From contig CAJUMM010000019.1 of NCBI GenBank assembly GCA_910586955.1, positions 1 through 40,473 of the forward strand: a DNA stretch of 40,473 bases. The letters run 5' to 3'. The stretch is from an uncultured Lachnospiraceae bacterium (GTDB taxonomy: Bacteria; Bacillota; Clostridia; Lachnospirales; Lachnospiraceae). This document shows, one piece after another, positions 23,938-32,737 of this stretch; position 1 is the stretch's first letter, and every line of letters begins with the position of its first letter. A program made the position numbers and the translations under genes. The notes under the pieces are model-generated. The model did not search any database, was not told the origin of the DNA, and saw only the letters and a list, made by a program, of their open reading frames with translations.

Positions 23938-25428
23938 TTAGAACTGCACCGGCTCCACATCTTCCGTCAAGGGTTCCATCCGGTACTCCGGCAGGCGGTA
24001 AAGAAGTTCCTCCAGGCACAGAGTGGTCTGGTATACCACGTCATGGGCCAGCATCACCACTTTCTTCCGGCCCAGGGTGCTGGAAAGGGCATTTTCCAGA
24101 AGCACCTGGGGATCCCCATGGGTAACGGCGTCCTCCAGGCTGGCGTTCCAGTCATAGTAAATGTAACCCTGCTCCGTCATCTCCCTGGCAATATCTTCAT
24201 AAACTCCTTTATTAAATGAATTGATACTGCCCCCTGGGAAACGGAACAGCTTCGCATCCACCCCCGTGACCTCCTTTACCAGGGCATGGGCCTTCTCAAA
24301 ATCTGCCCGGTAGCTTTCCACGCTCTCATAGAGCATCCCGTAATCATGTCTGTAACAGTGAATCCCGATGGTATGGCCCTCTGCAGCAATCCGCCGGGCC
24401 ACCTCCGGATACCGCTCCACATTCTCCCCCACCAGAAAAAAGGTGGCCTTGATGTCCTGTTCCTTTAAAATATCCAGAATGGCATTTGTATTTTCCCCGG
24501 AAGGCCCGTCGTCAAAGGTCAGATACATAGTCTTGGGATGCAGATACAGATCAATCCCTTCGGCAATTCCCCGGGCGATTTTATCCTGGTATTCCGGATC
24601 CGTCAGTTTCCCGCACTCCGCCGGGTTGGTGAGAAATCCTGTCTCCACCAGGCAGGAAGGCATACTGCACTCCCGGATCACCCGGAGCCCCTCTTCCTCC
24701 CTGATTTCCCGTTCCGGCGCCCCTGTATGTTCCACTGCAAACTTTTCGATGAGGCGGGAAAGGCGAGCGCTCTCCTCCCCTGCGTGCTCGGCGCTGTACC
24801 AGACTTCAATCCCTTCCGCAGACCTTTCCTCGCTGGTATTCTGGTGAATGCTGACACAGAGATCCGCTCCTGCGTCGTTGGCCATCTCTGCCCTCCTTAG
24901 AAGGCTTAATTCCTCGTCGGAAGTCCTGGTCAGGGCCACCTGGTATCCCATTTCCTGAAGGTGGTTCCGCAAGGCAAAAGCCACTTCCAGATTCACGTCC
25001 TTCTCCCGGACGCCGTTTCCGGCTCCTCCTTCGTCTTTTCCTCCGTGTCCCGGATCCAGGACAATCAGGGTATCCTCCGGAGCCTTTTCCACGCCCCACA
25101 CAGGCACCGGTTCTTTCTCCTTGGAAAGCGCCTCTTCCCGGCTCTCCTCCAGGGATTCCAATACCCGGAGATACCCGCCCTCCGTAATCCCTTCCGGCGC
25201 CTGGCCGGATACCTTTATCCCAGCCTGTATCAAAGGCTCTCCCAGATACCGGCCGGCCGTGTCAAGAGTCCGCTGCATCACTGCGTTAACAGCCAGAATC
25301 ACCAGCAAAAAACCTGCGATTCCCCTCTTTGCCATGAAGTTCCATGTTTCCTTCCAAACCTTTCTTTCCCCTGCTTTTCCGGCATATCCTGCATACACGC
25401 CCTGCAGATACAGACCAGACTTCCTCAT
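23938..25428 (-). CDS. Fused N-acetylmuramoyl-L-alanine amidase / polysaccharide deacetylase
   Basis: A 496-residue exported enzyme with an N-terminal membrane anchor (about 37-50). Amidase_3 domain (about 121-297) with zinc ligands in LDPGHGG, the E in NLEVAF, SIHQN and the catalytic VETGFLTN. NodB-type deacetylase domain (about 300-485) with TFDDGPS, the metal site HCYRH, RFPGGS, DWNAS and LAHD. All catalytic motifs of both halves are present. These are the two activities (CwlD and PdaA) that in Bacillus convert N-acetylmuramic acid to muramic delta-lactam in spore cortex: the peptide is removed, then the sugar deacetylated. Start at ATG 25428 after AAGGAG. The neighbouring SigV/RsiV genes leave a lysozyme-resistance role possible instead. 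Confidence 0.92.
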   Translation of the reverse strand: MRKSGLYLQGVYAGYAGKAGERKVWKETWNFMAKRGIAGFLLVILAVNAVMQRTLDTAGRYLGEPLIQAGIKVSGQAPEGITEGGYLRVLESLEESREEALSKEKEPVPVWGVEKAPEDTLIVLDPGHGGKDEGGAGNGVREKDVNLEVAFALRNHLQEMGYQVALTRTSDEELSLLRRAEMANDAGADLCVSIHQNTSEERSAEGIEVWYSAEHAGEESARLSRLIEKFAVEHTGAPEREIREEEGLRVIRECSMPSCLVETGFLTNPAECGKLTDPEYQDKIARGIAEGIDLYLHPKTMYLTFDDGPSGENTNAILDILKEQDIKATFFLVGENVERYPEVARRIAAEGHTIGIHCYRHDYGMLYESVESYRADFEKAHALVKEVTGVDAKLFRFPGGSINSFNKGVYEDIAREMTEQGYIYYDWNASLEDAVTHGDPQVLLENALSSTLGRKKVVMLAHDVVYQTTLCLEELLYRLPEYRMEPLTEDVEPVQF

Positions 25429-25542
25429 ACGTACCGCTCCTTCACACATACAGCTGCTTTCTCTTTGCTCTACCTACAGCATATGTGAAGGGCTCATCAG
25501 AACTTCATAATTTTGGCATCATTTTTGCATCTTTTTATATTT

Positions 25543-26367
25543 TCATGTAAGTTTTAGAAACCACTCATTGATTCCCTCATAAAATCCCAAAGTGACCAGG
25601 GTATCCCCCTTCTCCATCCCCGGGAAACGGTATTTCACGAAATAGGAGGCATTTTCCAAAAGAGGATTTTCCGTCTCGCAGGCCTCCCGGCCCCTTAAGT
25701 CTAAATAACTGCTCCAGGCTTCCAGGACGGCTTCCGGATCCGCCTCCGCCCAGGTCTTCTCCGTTCGGGCATAAAAACTGTAAATTTTGCCGGAATCCGC
25801 ATCAATATAGGCGTCAATCAGCCGGTTGGCCTTATCCGCATTCTGCTGGCTGGTGGAAAGGCTCACCTTCCAGACAGACAGGTTGTTCTGAGGCTCCAGC
25901 ACGTCGATGGCCGAATACAGCACGGCGCTGTAAGCCTCCCTCTGCACCTCCTGCACCGTCCCCGGCAGAATGCCCAGCTCCTGCAAGGTCTTAAGCTCCC
26001 GGCTGCAGACGGCAAAGATCTCCTCCTCCGTAATCTCTTCCCCGGAAGGCCCCTGGCGGTTCACCACGAAGGCATAGGAGCCCACAAGCTCCTCATAGGC
26101 TGTATCCTCCGGCCTGGTTAAGGCGCTTAGCTCGCTCTCCGGCAGAACCTGGCGGCTCAGGCACTCTGCCAGCAGATACAGCTTTTCGTTGCTGCTCATG
26201 GTATACCGGTAGCCTGTGCCGGACTCCGGGGATTCTTCCAGGTTAATCCGGTTCAGGAAAAAGCGATCCCGGTAGCGGGCCAGAAGTTCCGGCCCCAGAA
26301 CCGAAAGAATAACCAGAAGGGCCGCAGACACCGGCACCAGGGCCCGGATCCATTTCTTCTCTTTCAC
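25543..26367 (-). CDS. Membrane-anchored extracytoplasmic protein of the two-component operon
   Basis: A 274-residue protein with a single N-terminal membrane segment (about 9-28, LVPVSAALLVILSVLGPELL) and a soluble extracytoplasmic part. No named family is recognised. The latter region VWKVSLSTSQQNADKANRLIDAYIDADSGKIYSFYAR resembles PepSY-like or YycI-type folds in layout only. It overlaps the sensor kinase gene by four bases (ATGA), so the two are coupled and it may modulate the kinase's outer domain, as YycH/YycI do for WalK. Confidence 0.8.
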   Translation of the reverse strand: MKEKKWIRALVPVSAALLVILSVLGPELLARYRDRFFLNRINLEESPESGTGYRYTMSSNEKLYLLAECLSRQVLPESELSALTRPEDTAYEELVGSYAFVVNRQGPSGEEITEEEIFAVCSRELKTLQELGILPGTVQEVQREAYSAVLYSAIDVLEPQNNLSVWKVSLSTSQQNADKANRLIDAYIDADSGKIYSFYARTEKTWAEADPEAVLEAWSSYLDLRGREACETENPLLENASYFVKYRFPGMEKGDTLVTLGFYEGINEWFLKLT

Positions 26368-27776
26368 TCTGCCTTCACCTCCTCAAAGGGAATCAGAAAG
26401 CTAAAACAGCTCCCCTCCCCGGGCCTGCTCTCTATCTCCAGCCTGCTTTCGTGGAGCTTTAATACCTCCACGCAGAGGGCCAGGCCAAGCCCTGCGCCGT
26501 TCCGGCTTCTGGACCGGGATTTGTCCACCATATAAAAAGCCTCCGTAATCTTCTTAAGCTCCTCCGGGGCGATTCCCACCCCCTGATCCCGGACTGCAAA
26601 CCAATATCCCTCTTCCCGGCATTCTCCCAGAACCTCCACCGGGTCCCCGGGGGAGGAAGCCTTGCAGGCATTGTCCGCCAGGTTGAGAAGGACGGATTTC
26701 AGAAGATTGGCCTCCCCCCGGATATGCCCCGGTTCATACCGGAACACAAAGGGATTCTCCCCATGTTCCCCGTACATGTCCCTTAAATACGAGAACAAGT
26801 CCTCCACATCCGTCTCCTGGGGCTCTATGGCATACCGCTTGGTGACAATGATGTCCAAAAGCCGCAGGGACATGGCCTCCAGCCGCTTCCCCTCCGTGTA
26901 AATATAGTTGGCAGACAGGAAATGCTTCTCCTCGTCCAGCTTCCGGGAACGCAGAAGATCCGCATAGCCGATAACCGCCGTCAGGGGGGTTTTTAATTCA
27001 TGGGAAAAGGCGGCGATAAAGTCTTCCCTGGCCCGGACTTCCTCCTCCAGGTTATGGATGGTCTCCTCCAGCACCCCGGCCATCCGGTTGAAATCCCGGG
27101 TAAGCTGCCCCATCTCGTCCCGGCTCACCTGCCTGGCCCGGCAGCTGTAATCCCCGTCGGTCATTTTCTTTGCCGCCTGGGTCAAAAAACGGATGGGCCT
27201 TGTAAGCCAGGAGGAAATGAAAAAGAGAAAGACGGAGCTTATCACCAGAATCAGAAGCATAAGAGTCCGGTAGACGGCAAACCCCCGGGTCCGCTCCTCA
27301 TAAACCTCCGTCACATCCCGCAGGGTCTCCAGATACAGGCGCCGGTCCAGGGTGGGAACCATGGTCCCTGTCTGGACGTAATACCTTCCCTCCAGGGCAA
27401 TCACCCGGTACGCCCTGCTCTCTTCCCCCACATCCAGCAAAAGATCCCCATCCGCCCCGAAATCCCCGCTGGCATATAGAACCTGCCGCTCTTCATCGGA
27501 CAGGCGCAGGTGCCTTAAGGTATCCTGGCCGCTTTTCTCCAGATTATAACCGATCTTCTCCACGGCGGAGTCCGAGAGGATCCCGTACTTGGAAGGGGCA
27601 TTCAGCGCCGCCGTCTCAAAAGCAAAGCGCAGGATGCTGCTCTCGTCCATGGCCTGCTTGGTCTCCCGCTCCATGGAGGCTTCAAATACATCATTTACAA
27701 AAAAATATCCGCCGATTCCAAAGGCTACGGCCATGACAGCTATGCTGCACAGCCATATTTTCATGGATAATTTCAT
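26364..27776 (-). CDS. Membrane sensor histidine kinase
   Basis: A 470-residue kinase. Two membrane spans (about 7-29 and 178-203) flank an extracytoplasmic loop of about 150 residues; HAMP linker (about 203-255, SSWLTRPIRFLTQAAKKM); HisKA with AFSHELKTPLTAVIGYADLL; HATPase with NLADNACKAS (N box), VRDQGVGIAP (G1) and NGAGLGLALC (G2). It should autophosphorylate on the H-box histidine and pass phosphate to the regulator encoded just upstream. The start is ATG 27776, ten bases after the regulator's stop; the longer frame overlaps that gene and does not look like protein. Confidence 0.92.
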   Translation of the reverse strand: MKLSMKIWLCSIAVMAVAFGIGGYFFVNDVFEASMERETKQAMDESSILRFAFETAALNAPSKYGILSDSAVEKIGYNLEKSGQDTLRHLRLSDEERQVLYASGDFGADGDLLLDVGEESRAYRVIALEGRYYVQTGTMVPTLDRRLYLETLRDVTEVYEERTRGFAVYRTLMLLILVISSVFLFFISSWLTRPIRFLTQAAKKMTDGDYSCRARQVSRDEMGQLTRDFNRMAGVLEETIHNLEEEVRAREDFIAAFSHELKTPLTAVIGYADLLRSRKLDEEKHFLSANYIYTEGKRLEAMSLRLLDIIVTKRYAIEPQETDVEDLFSYLRDMYGEHGENPFVFRYEPGHIRGEANLLKSVLLNLADNACKASSPGDPVEVLGECREEGYWFAVRDQGVGIAPEELKKITEAFYMVDKSRSRSRNGAGLGLALCVEVLKLHESRLEIESRPGEGSCFSFLIPFEEVKAE

Positions 27777-27786
27777 ACATCCCCCA

Positions 27787-28440
27787 TTAAATTTCCAGCC
27801 GGTAGCCCACCTTATACACGGCCACCAGGTTTTTCTCCCAGCCCATCTTGCGCCGGAGCCTCTGCACATGCAGCTCCAGAGTACGGCTGTCTGCAATGTA
27901 CTCGTCCTTCCACACCTTTTCGTAGAGGGTCTCCTTAAACAGCGCCACATTCTTATTCCGGATAAAGAGAACCAAAAGCCCGTACTCTTTATTGGTAAGG
28001 ACCACCGGCTTCCCGCCCCGGCTCACCTTCCGGGCCTCCAGATCCACCGTCACATCCCCTGCTTTCAGGAACTGCTCCGTCTTATGGTATCTGCGCAGCA
28101 CCACCTCCACCCGGGCCATAAGCTCCAGCACGTCGAAGGGCTTTACCAGGTAATCCTCCGCTCCCAGCTTCAGCCCCTTTATCTTGTCCCGGACATTGCC
28201 CTTGGCCGTAATAAAGATCACCGGTACTTTCAAGGGGCGTATGTATTCCATAATGTCAAAGCCGTCCGCCCCCGGCAGCATAATGTCCAGAAGTATCAGA
28301 TCAAACTCTTCCTGCTCGATGAGATCAATGGCCGCCAGGCCGTCCTGCACGCTTTTACAGTCATAGCCCGCCGCCGACAGATTGATATCTATCAGGTCGC
28401 AAATCGGTTTTTCATCATCCACAATCAGTACTCGGATCAT
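27787..28440 (-). CDS. OmpR-family response regulator
   Basis: A 217-residue regulator. Receiver domain (1-120) with VDDEKP, the phospho-acceptor in LILLDIMLPGADG and the lysine in FITAKGNVRDK. C-terminal winged helix (about 130-217) with VLTNKEYGLLVLFIRNKNV and TLELHVQRLRRKMG. Start at ATG 28440. The start codon overlaps the stop of the secreted protein gene by a few bases, so all four genes from 29537 to 25543 are coupled. Its targets are not visible; the operon's own promoter is a strong sigma-A type. Confidence 0.94.
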   Translation of the reverse strand: MIRVLIVDDEKPICDLIDINLSAAGYDCKSVQDGLAAIDLIEQEEFDLILLDIMLPGADGFDIMEYIRPLKVPVIFITAKGNVRDKIKGLKLGAEDYLVKPFDVLELMARVEVVLRRYHKTEQFLKAGDVTVDLEARKVSRGGKPVVLTNKEYGLLVLFIRNKNVALFKETLYEKVWKDEYIADSRTLELHVQRLRRKMGWEKNLVAVYKVGYRLEI

Positions 28441-29537
28441 GGTTCTATCTGCCACCCCCAGTATTCCCGTATTTTCTGAATCATGTCCTCCATGGTATCC
28501 TCTTCCGTACATTGGTAAGTCTTTGCAAATTCCGTGTCCGCCTCAAAGCCCGCCGTCCTCTGGTAGTAGACCGCGCACCGGGTCTCCACCCGGGCTTCTC
28601 CTTCCTCCCCTTCCGTCTCGTACCGGGCCAGCACCACCAGATCCTTCAGCCCGTCCCCGTCCACATCCCTGCCGTTGATGCCCTGGAGGGAATAGAAGCT
28701 GTCGCTGTCCCCCATGGGCTGAAGGCTCCACACAATATCCCCCTGCTCGTTTACCAGGTAAACGAGAAAGGTCCGGTAGGTGGACACTCCGGCCGTACCC
28801 GGCACTACGGTAAGCTTCCCCAGCTTCTCAAAATCCCGGGTATAACATTGGTTCTCCTCCATCCGGAAGCCCCCGGCCAGAAGTTCCTCCAGGGTGGACG
28901 CCGTATAAAGAAACTCCGTGCTCTCCCCGTCCCGGACAAAAGCCAGAATGGAATCTGCACTCTTATTCATGCTGAAACGGTTCAGCTTGTCCGAGATCCG
29001 CCAGTCCCGGTAGAAGGTCCCGTCTCCCTGGAACAGCACATCCCCCACCTTATAAGGCATCCCCTCATAGGCACCGGAAGGATTTTCACACCGGGTTATG
29101 ATAAGAATATCCGTAAGACCGTCTCCGTTGGCGTCGGAAAAGGAGACGGCTGCAATATCCCGGGTAGCCTGCCCAAGCTCCCCCCGGATCCGGCCGTTGG
29201 TCTCCAAATCCTCGGATTTCCAGAGAATCTGCCCTTCCCCGTCTGCCAGAAAAAGGGCCAGCCGGCGCCACCTGGTCTCCATGGCCGGAATCAGGGTCAG
29301 CTCTTCCTCCCCGAAGGACTCCAGGGAAGGGGAGAAAACCTGGTCTTCCAAAACCGCAAAGCCCTTCTCTTCCAGATCCTCCACATGCTCGATAGATGCA
29401 AAGCGGGACTGGTATTCCCGGTAATCCGAAAGCCTGTCCTCCCCGGCGGCCCGGGCTGGCAGGATGGGAAGGAAAAACAGAAGCAGAAAAAGACAAAGGA
29501 ATCTTTTTCTGCTTCTGTTACTGCTTCTCTTCTGCAT
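28437..29537 (-). CDS. Secreted protein with FG-GAP/VCBS-like calcium repeats
   Basis: A 366-residue exported protein. It has a Sec signal peptide (about 1-31: basic start, FLCLFLLLFFLPILPARAAG). Two repeats carry calcium-loop motifs of the FG-GAP/VCBS type: FSDANGDGLTDILII and RDVDGDGLKDLVVLA, each followed or preceded by strands typical of beta-propeller blades (GQILWKSEDLE, GDIVWSLQPM). Start at ATG 29537 after AGGGGAGG; the upstream frame crosses the promoter. It is the first gene of the two-component operon. A calcium-binding propeller-like protein made with a sensor kinase and a second anchored protein may be part of the signal input. Exact function unknown. Confidence 0.85.
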   Translation of the reverse strand: MQKRSSNRSRKRFLCLFLLLFFLPILPARAAGEDRLSDYREYQSRFASIEHVEDLEEKGFAVLEDQVFSPSLESFGEEELTLIPAMETRWRRLALFLADGEGQILWKSEDLETNGRIRGELGQATRDIAAVSFSDANGDGLTDILIITRCENPSGAYEGMPYKVGDVLFQGDGTFYRDWRISDKLNRFSMNKSADSILAFVRDGESTEFLYTASTLEELLAGGFRMEENQCYTRDFEKLGKLTVVPGTAGVSTYRTFLVYLVNEQGDIVWSLQPMGDSDSFYSLQGINGRDVDGDGLKDLVVLARYETEGEEGEARVETRCAVYYQRTAGFEADTEFAKTYQCTEEDTMEDMIQKIREYWGWQIEP

Positions 29538-29595
29538 GGCGGTATCCTCCCCTTTCTCCCAGGGCCGGCCGGATCTTCCGGCGGCTTTTTTCTCA

Positions 29596-29624
29596 ATTAT
29601 ACTGGGAGATGGGGGGCAAGTCAA
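29596..29624 (-). promoter_or_regulatory. Consensus sigma-A promoter of the two-component operon
   Basis: On the minus strand TTGACT (29619-29624) and TATAAT (29596-29601) with a 17-base spacer, 60 bases before the ATG of the secreted protein. It begins only 20 bases past the stop of the ADP-ribosylglycohydrolase-like gene, and no intrinsic terminator is visible between them, so read-through is possible. Confidence 0.82.
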
Positions 29625-29643
29625 TAAATGTGGGGAATTTCCG

Positions 29644-30645
29644 TCATCCTGCCCCATAGGGCAAAATTTTTTCCGCAAGCCCGTCAAAATCCAGATGATT
29701 GACGCGCTCCAAAAACGCAGTCTCTTCCGGATCAAATTCCGGCTTCATTCCGCCGCATATTGCTGCGCTGATGGCACCGATGGTATCCGTGTCTCCGCCA
29801 ATATTGGCACTGATAACGGCTGCTTCCCTTGGATCCCCATTTGCCAGTTCCACAACCGCAAAAACCGCAGGTATCGTTTCTATTGTTTCCATTCCTGTCC
29901 CAATTTCCTCATATAATCTGGTAATTGCGGCGTCTCTTGCCGATTCTTTTACAATCTTTCTGGCCCTTTCCATTCTCCACAGTAAAGACGGGGAGGGGTA
30001 ATCAAATCCCTTTCCCTGGCTGCCCTGAACGGCCTGGACCGCTGCCTGCCATAAGCCTTCCATCGTAGGGCTGGGGCTCAGGGCATAACTGACTGCGGCA
30101 GCCACTGCGCACGCTCCTGACAGGGCTATGTTTGTATTATGGGTGGGCATACAAATCTGGTACACATGGTCAATCAATTCCTCCATATTTCTATAATCCG
30201 ATATGATTCCAATGGGAGAGATTTTCATAGAGGCCCCGTTGGTGGTCCCTTCCCTGCCCGCCTCTTCTATGGGAATTCCATGAGCAATCTTATCTAAGGC
30301 TCTGCGTGTGGAGGGACCGGAGACATACTCCGATATTTCCGAATTCTTATCCCACTCTGCCAGCTTGTTCACATAATGCCTTGCATCCAGCTTACCATTC
30401 AACTCCACAATGGAATTTAAAACCATAACCGTGTTAATGGTATCATCGGTAACGGAACCCGCCTGCATCTTTCTTCCAGCTACAGCTGTCTCAGGGCTTT
30501 CCATGTAGGTCCTTACCCCTGCCGGATACCTGTTTTTAATCTGCCTTTGGGACCAGCATTCCGTCGGCATCCCCATGGCATCTCCCATGGCACAGCCAAT
30601 CAAAACCCCCTTGATCTTCTGTTTCAAAATTTGTTTCGGCTCCAT
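29644..30645 (-). CDS. ADP-ribosylglycohydrolase-family enzyme
   Basis: A 333-residue all-helical, magnesium-dependent glycohydrolase of the DraG/ARH family. Key motifs: IGCAMGDAMGMPTE (16-29), metal-binding TDDT (66-69), GTTNGASMKISPIG (133-146), CMPTHNTNIALSGA (165-178) and GGDTDT (283-288). The family cleaves N- or O-glycosidic bonds to ADP-ribose, but some members sit in nucleoside or sugar catabolic clusters. Here the start codon lies three bases from the stop of a beta-glucoside-type PTS, with AAGGAGG inside the end of that gene, so it is the metabolic partner of the transporter. A role in splitting the imported phosphorylated glycoside or nucleoside-like compound is an inference. Confidence 0.9.
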   Translation of the reverse strand: MEPKQILKQKIKGVLIGCAMGDAMGMPTECWSQRQIKNRYPAGVRTYMESPETAVAGRKMQAGSVTDDTINTVMVLNSIVELNGKLDARHYVNKLAEWDKNSEISEYVSGPSTRRALDKIAHGIPIEEAGREGTTNGASMKISPIGIISDYRNMEELIDHVYQICMPTHNTNIALSGACAVAAAVSYALSPSPTMEGLWQAAVQAVQGSQGKGFDYPSPSLLWRMERARKIVKESARDAAITRLYEEIGTGMETIETIPAVFAVVELANGDPREAAVISANIGGDTDTIGAISAAICGGMKPEFDPEETAFLERVNHLDFDGLAEKILPYGAG

Positions 30646-30647
30646 TC

Positions 30648-32603
30648 CTACTTTCCCTCCTTCATGGTACCATAAGGAATCACTGTTAAAAGAAGATCCT
30701 GGGGGGCAATCTGCCCCGCATCTGCCTCCAGCACATCCAGGTACTCTGCACTATTGGAAATTACCACTGCCGTCTCCATGTGATACCCTCGTTTCTCAAG
30801 CATATCCAAGTCAAATTCCAGGAGCAATTCGCCTTTTTTTATGTCGTCTCCCTGATTCTTCAAAACCGTAAATCCTTCCCCGTTCATCTCCACCGTATCG
30901 ATCCCGATATGAATCAATATTTCCACTCCATCCTCCGAAGTAATCCCAATGGCATGCCTGGTTAGGAACACCATGCTTAAAACCCCGTCCACAGGCGCAT
31001 AAACCTTTCCTTCTGAGGGTTCTATCATAACTCCCTGCCCAATCCGTCCCTCTGAGAAAGACTTATTTTCAGATTTTTCCAAACTTTTCATCATTCCTTT
31101 AACCGGAGAATACACTTGTATATTTTTGATGGATTTCTTTTTTTCCGTATTCCTTCTCTTTTCTTCTTCCCATCCGGCAATCTCCTCCAAATCTGCCGGA
31201 TCCTCATTGTATGTAAAATAAGTCAGGCAAAAGCTAAGCAAAACAGTAACCCCAATCGCTATAACAGCAATTAACATCGGCTTTAAATTCCCGTCCGCCG
31301 GATTGATAAATCCGGCAAAAGCAAAAATTCCCCAGGTATAAGCATACATATCACAAGAAAAAGCCGTCAAAATCAAAGAGCCTGCAACTCCGCCTACCAT
31401 GCAGTAAACAAACCGTTTTACAACCGGAAGCGTAAAACCGTAAATAGAAGGTTCAATGATACAGAAGGCATCCGAAATCAGAGCCGGTATAGCCATACTC
31501 TTTCTCTTTTTTGATTTTGTCTTTAAAAATACTGCAAACACCACCGCCATCTGCGCAAAAGAAGCCGTAATCATCATGGACTGCAGATAATCCTGCCCGT
31601 AAGCCGCCAGATTCTGAAGGTTCAGCGTCAGTACCGGCCAGTGGAGCCCTAATATTACAGAAGGCTGATAAGTCACAGATATAATAAAAGATGTCAGCAT
31701 GGGCGAAAAATTATACATTGTTGTAACGGAGTTTGAAATGGCCTCACACAGCACATTGATCACTGGGCCCACCAGCAGCATCGTCACCGGAACAGACACG
31801 ATCAAGTTGACAAAAGGAACCATATCATGCTGCAAAAGAGGGTGCATCACATCTTTTAATTTATGTTCCAGCCTGGATGCAAAATAAGTGGCAAAAATCA
31901 CCGGAATAACGGAATAGGTATAGCCCTGGACCGGAAACATTACGGGAATTCCAAGAAAGGTCTTGTATACGCTGGATTCAAATATGGTACCGCTAAATAC
32001 CGTAAAAATAGGATCTCCCGTAGTTAAAGCCGGCAAAAGCTCCGGCATAACCATGGTTGCGCCTAACAGCATACCTACAAATGGATCCATCTTAAAGGTT
32101 TTCGCACTTGTATACCCCAAAATAATTGGAAAGAAATAAAAGATAGACTGCCCCAAGGCGTTTAAAATGTAATAGGCGCCATCCTCCCCCCCTACAACTC
32201 CCGCCACGTTCAAAATTGCCAGTACGCCCTGAACCAGTCCGCAGGCCGTCATAATTCCCATGGTAGGCGTAACTACCGCAGTGATTACATCTACCATCCG
32301 GTATATCAGCTTCTTCTTCTCTTTTCCGCCGGCAGCATCCCCTTCCTGACGGTTCAAATTCAATTTTCCCATTAATTCCTCATACACATCTCCTACATGG
32401 GTTCCAATCACAATCTGATACTTTCCTCCGGATTTCTGTGCAGTGATAATCTCTGCATCTTTAAGTAATTCTTTTTCATCGATTTTGCCCATATCCTCCA
32501 GGGAAAACCGAAGCCTTGTCATACAATGTGTGACGCCGGAAATATTTTCTTTACCGCCGACATTTTTCACTATGAAGTCACACAATCCATCGTACCTGTT
32601 CAT
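30648..32603 (-). CDS. PTS beta-glucoside-type IIBCA permease
   Basis: A 651-residue three-domain transporter. IIB (about 1-85) with the phosphorylated cysteine (Cys27) in VTHCMTRLRFSL; a multispanning IIC (about 105-465), with a charged linker after it; IIA of the glucose type (about 495-640) with VYAPVDGVLSMV and the active histidine in EILIHIGIDTV. It imports and phosphorylates a sugar. Domain order and antiterminator control place it in the BglP/AscF/SacP group, but sequence alone does not give the substrate. No phospho-beta-glucosidase follows. ATG 32603 is preceded by GAAGGA. Expression depends on the RAT/terminator leader at 32664-32731. Confidence 0.93.
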   Translation of the reverse strand: MNRYDGLCDFIVKNVGGKENISGVTHCMTRLRFSLEDMGKIDEKELLKDAEIITAQKSGGKYQIVIGTHVGDVYEELMGKLNLNRQEGDAAGGKEKKKLIYRMVDVITAVVTPTMGIMTACGLVQGVLAILNVAGVVGGEDGAYYILNALGQSIFYFFPIILGYTSAKTFKMDPFVGMLLGATMVMPELLPALTTGDPIFTVFSGTIFESSVYKTFLGIPVMFPVQGYTYSVIPVIFATYFASRLEHKLKDVMHPLLQHDMVPFVNLIVSVPVTMLLVGPVINVLCEAISNSVTTMYNFSPMLTSFIISVTYQPSVILGLHWPVLTLNLQNLAAYGQDYLQSMMITASFAQMAVVFAVFLKTKSKKRKSMAIPALISDAFCIIEPSIYGFTLPVVKRFVYCMVGGVAGSLILTAFSCDMYAYTWGIFAFAGFINPADGNLKPMLIAVIAIGVTVLLSFCLTYFTYNEDPADLEEIAGWEEEKRRNTEKKKSIKNIQVYSPVKGMMKSLEKSENKSFSEGRIGQGVMIEPSEGKVYAPVDGVLSMVFLTRHAIGITSEDGVEILIHIGIDTVEMNGEGFTVLKNQGDDIKKGELLLEFDLDMLEKRGYHMETAVVISNSAEYLDVLEADAGQIAPQDLLLTVIPYGTMKEGK

Positions 32604-32663
32604 ACTTTTTCCTTCTTTCTGTTTTATTTTAATATAGGCCTATATCATGAACGAAATTTGAAA

Positions 32664-32707
32664 TAAAAAGCACCCCAATTAAAGACATTTCGTCTCTAAT
32701 CCGGGTG
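32664..32707 (-). terminator. RAT-controlled terminator between antiterminator and PTS genes
   Basis: Minus-strand arms (plus coordinates 32692-32707 and 32671-32686) pair at 15 of 16 positions including two G-U pairs, loop of five, then a T-rich tract (32664-32669). It overlaps the 3' end of the RAT at 32704-32731, so only one structure can form. Confidence 0.88.
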
Positions 32708-32731
32708 TTGCCTGCCTGCCAGTTACAATCC
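32704..32731 (-). promoter_or_regulatory. RAT antiterminator RNA site for the PTS gene
   Basis: The 28-base minus-strand site begins GGATTGTAACTGG, continues CAGGCAGGCAA and ends CACC, matching the bgl/sac/lic RAT pattern (GGATTGTTACTG...GCAGGCAAAACC). Bound by the LicT-like protein it prevents formation of the adjacent terminator. Confidence 0.88.
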
Positions 32732-32737
32732 CAACTT

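Noticed and set aside
25450..25542. Sporulation sigma promoter before the amidase/deacetylase
   Set aside because: CATATGCT resembles a SigE/SigK -10 box, but no matching -35 element is convincing.
27777..27950. Longer N-terminus for the sensor kinase
   Set aside because: It overlaps the response regulator gene, is rich in Trp, Arg and Cys, and has no ribosome site.
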